From Streptomyces sp. XM4193 (GTDB lineage: Bacteria; Actinomycetota; Actinomycetes; Streptomycetales; Streptomycetaceae), in the NCBI RefSeq assembly GCF_023072595.1, contig NZ_JALLGK010000002.1:248001-312000 (forward strand): DNA of 64,000 bases, read 5' to 3'. The notes under the pieces are model-generated. The model ran no database searches. It was given only the letters and a program-made list of their open reading frames with translations, and had not been told where the DNA came from. How positions within the stretch are numbered: position 1 is the first letter of the stretch; the number at the start of each line of letters is the position of its first letter. The position numbers were made by a program, and so were the translations under genes. Below, piece by piece: positions 63,818-64,000 of this stretch.

Positions 63818-64000
63818 ATGCGCATCGCACTGCTGACGGAGGGTGGCTACCCGTACGCACGCGGTGAGTCGGTGCTCTGGTGCGACCGGCTGGTGCGTGG
63901 ACTGGGCAGCCACGAGTTCGAGGTGTACGCGCTCAGTCGCGGGCGGCGGCAGGAGGAAGCGGGCTGGTACGGCAGCCACGGACTGCCCGCACATGTGCGC
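63818..64000 (+). CDS. DUF3492-type glycosyltransferase (3' end missing)
   Basis: Only the first 61 codons are present: MRIALLTEGGYPYARGESVL, then LVRGLGSHEFEVYALSRGRR. The MRIALLTEGGYPY pattern is that of the N-terminal Rossmann domain of GT4 glycosyltransferases carrying DUF3492. The ATG at 63818 is preceded by GGGGG 9 nt upstream. Sugar donor and acceptor cannot be guessed from this fragment. Confidence 0.75.
   Translation, partial: MRIALLTEGGYPYARGESVLWCDRLVRGLGSHEFEVYALSRGRRQEEAGWYGSHGLPAHVR

Overview
The window reads as chromosomal DNA of a Streptomyces or very close relative. It is very GC-rich with GC-loaded third codon positions, uses GTG/TTG starts freely, and many start codons sit 6-8 nt behind a TAnnnT -10 box (leaderless mRNAs). 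It also carries a bldK-like oligopeptide permease locus and an mshB-like mycothiol gene. I see no transposase, integrase, tRNA, rRNA, CRISPR array or secondary-metabolite cluster; the genes look like conserved core functions. Left to right the layout is as follows. (1) 1-3336: two paralogous SpoIIE/PP2C phosphatase-ATPase signalling proteins, the first cut by the window edge. (2) 3457-7130: an unusual polypeptide joining an exported alpha/beta hydrolase to an ABC ATPase, overlapping its permease gene. (3) 7336-11836: a peptide-binding lipoprotein with large charged insertions, then GTPase TypA/BipA.

(4) 12431-18657: a complete five-gene oligopeptide ABC importer in the BldK order (permease, lipoprotein, permease, two ATPases). 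It is followed at 19099-23115 by a second permease-lipoprotein-permease set without ATPases, probably a duplication that borrows the first operon's ATPases. Both sets start behind the same promoter-like block. A convergent S9 peptidase gene follows.

(5) 25626-37199: a small membrane protein, MshB, a VanW/PG-binding-like protein, a SirB1-type transglutaminase-like protein, a GNAT enzyme, ferredoxin, DapC, a small secreted protein, a lysozyme-fold-like protein, DapE and a LOG-family phosphoribohydrolase. (6) 37292-40875: FolP2-like protein, DivIVA-motif protein, TagA, enoyl-CoA hydratase, DUF3117. (7) 41044-51446: O-methyltransferase, SigE-type ECF sigma factor, zinc-finger anti-sigma factor, HtrA protease, TatB, then Mrp and CorA with small conserved proteins between. 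Blocks 5-7 follow, gene for gene in many places, the Mycobacterium tuberculosis Rv1202-Rv1239c order as I recall it, which places several weakly recognised genes.

(8) 51940-64000: SUFU-domain protein, DUF6758-like protein, PHP phosphoesterase, MarC, alpha/beta hydrolase, DEAD-box helicase, ferritin-like protein, DUF3107, TetR regulator, a second alpha/beta hydrolase, a DUF3152 zinc protease and the start of a DUF3492-type glycosyltransferase. This resembles the mycobacterial Rv3207c-Rv3212 neighbourhood. Functionally the window joins peptide signal import, envelope stress control (sigma, anti-sigma, HtrA, TatB), DAP/lysine synthesis and mycothiol synthesis. The most interesting points are the ATPase-less bldK duplication with its duplicated promoter block, the hydrolase-ABC fusion, a likely ECF autoregulatory promoter, and several very long perfect hairpins.
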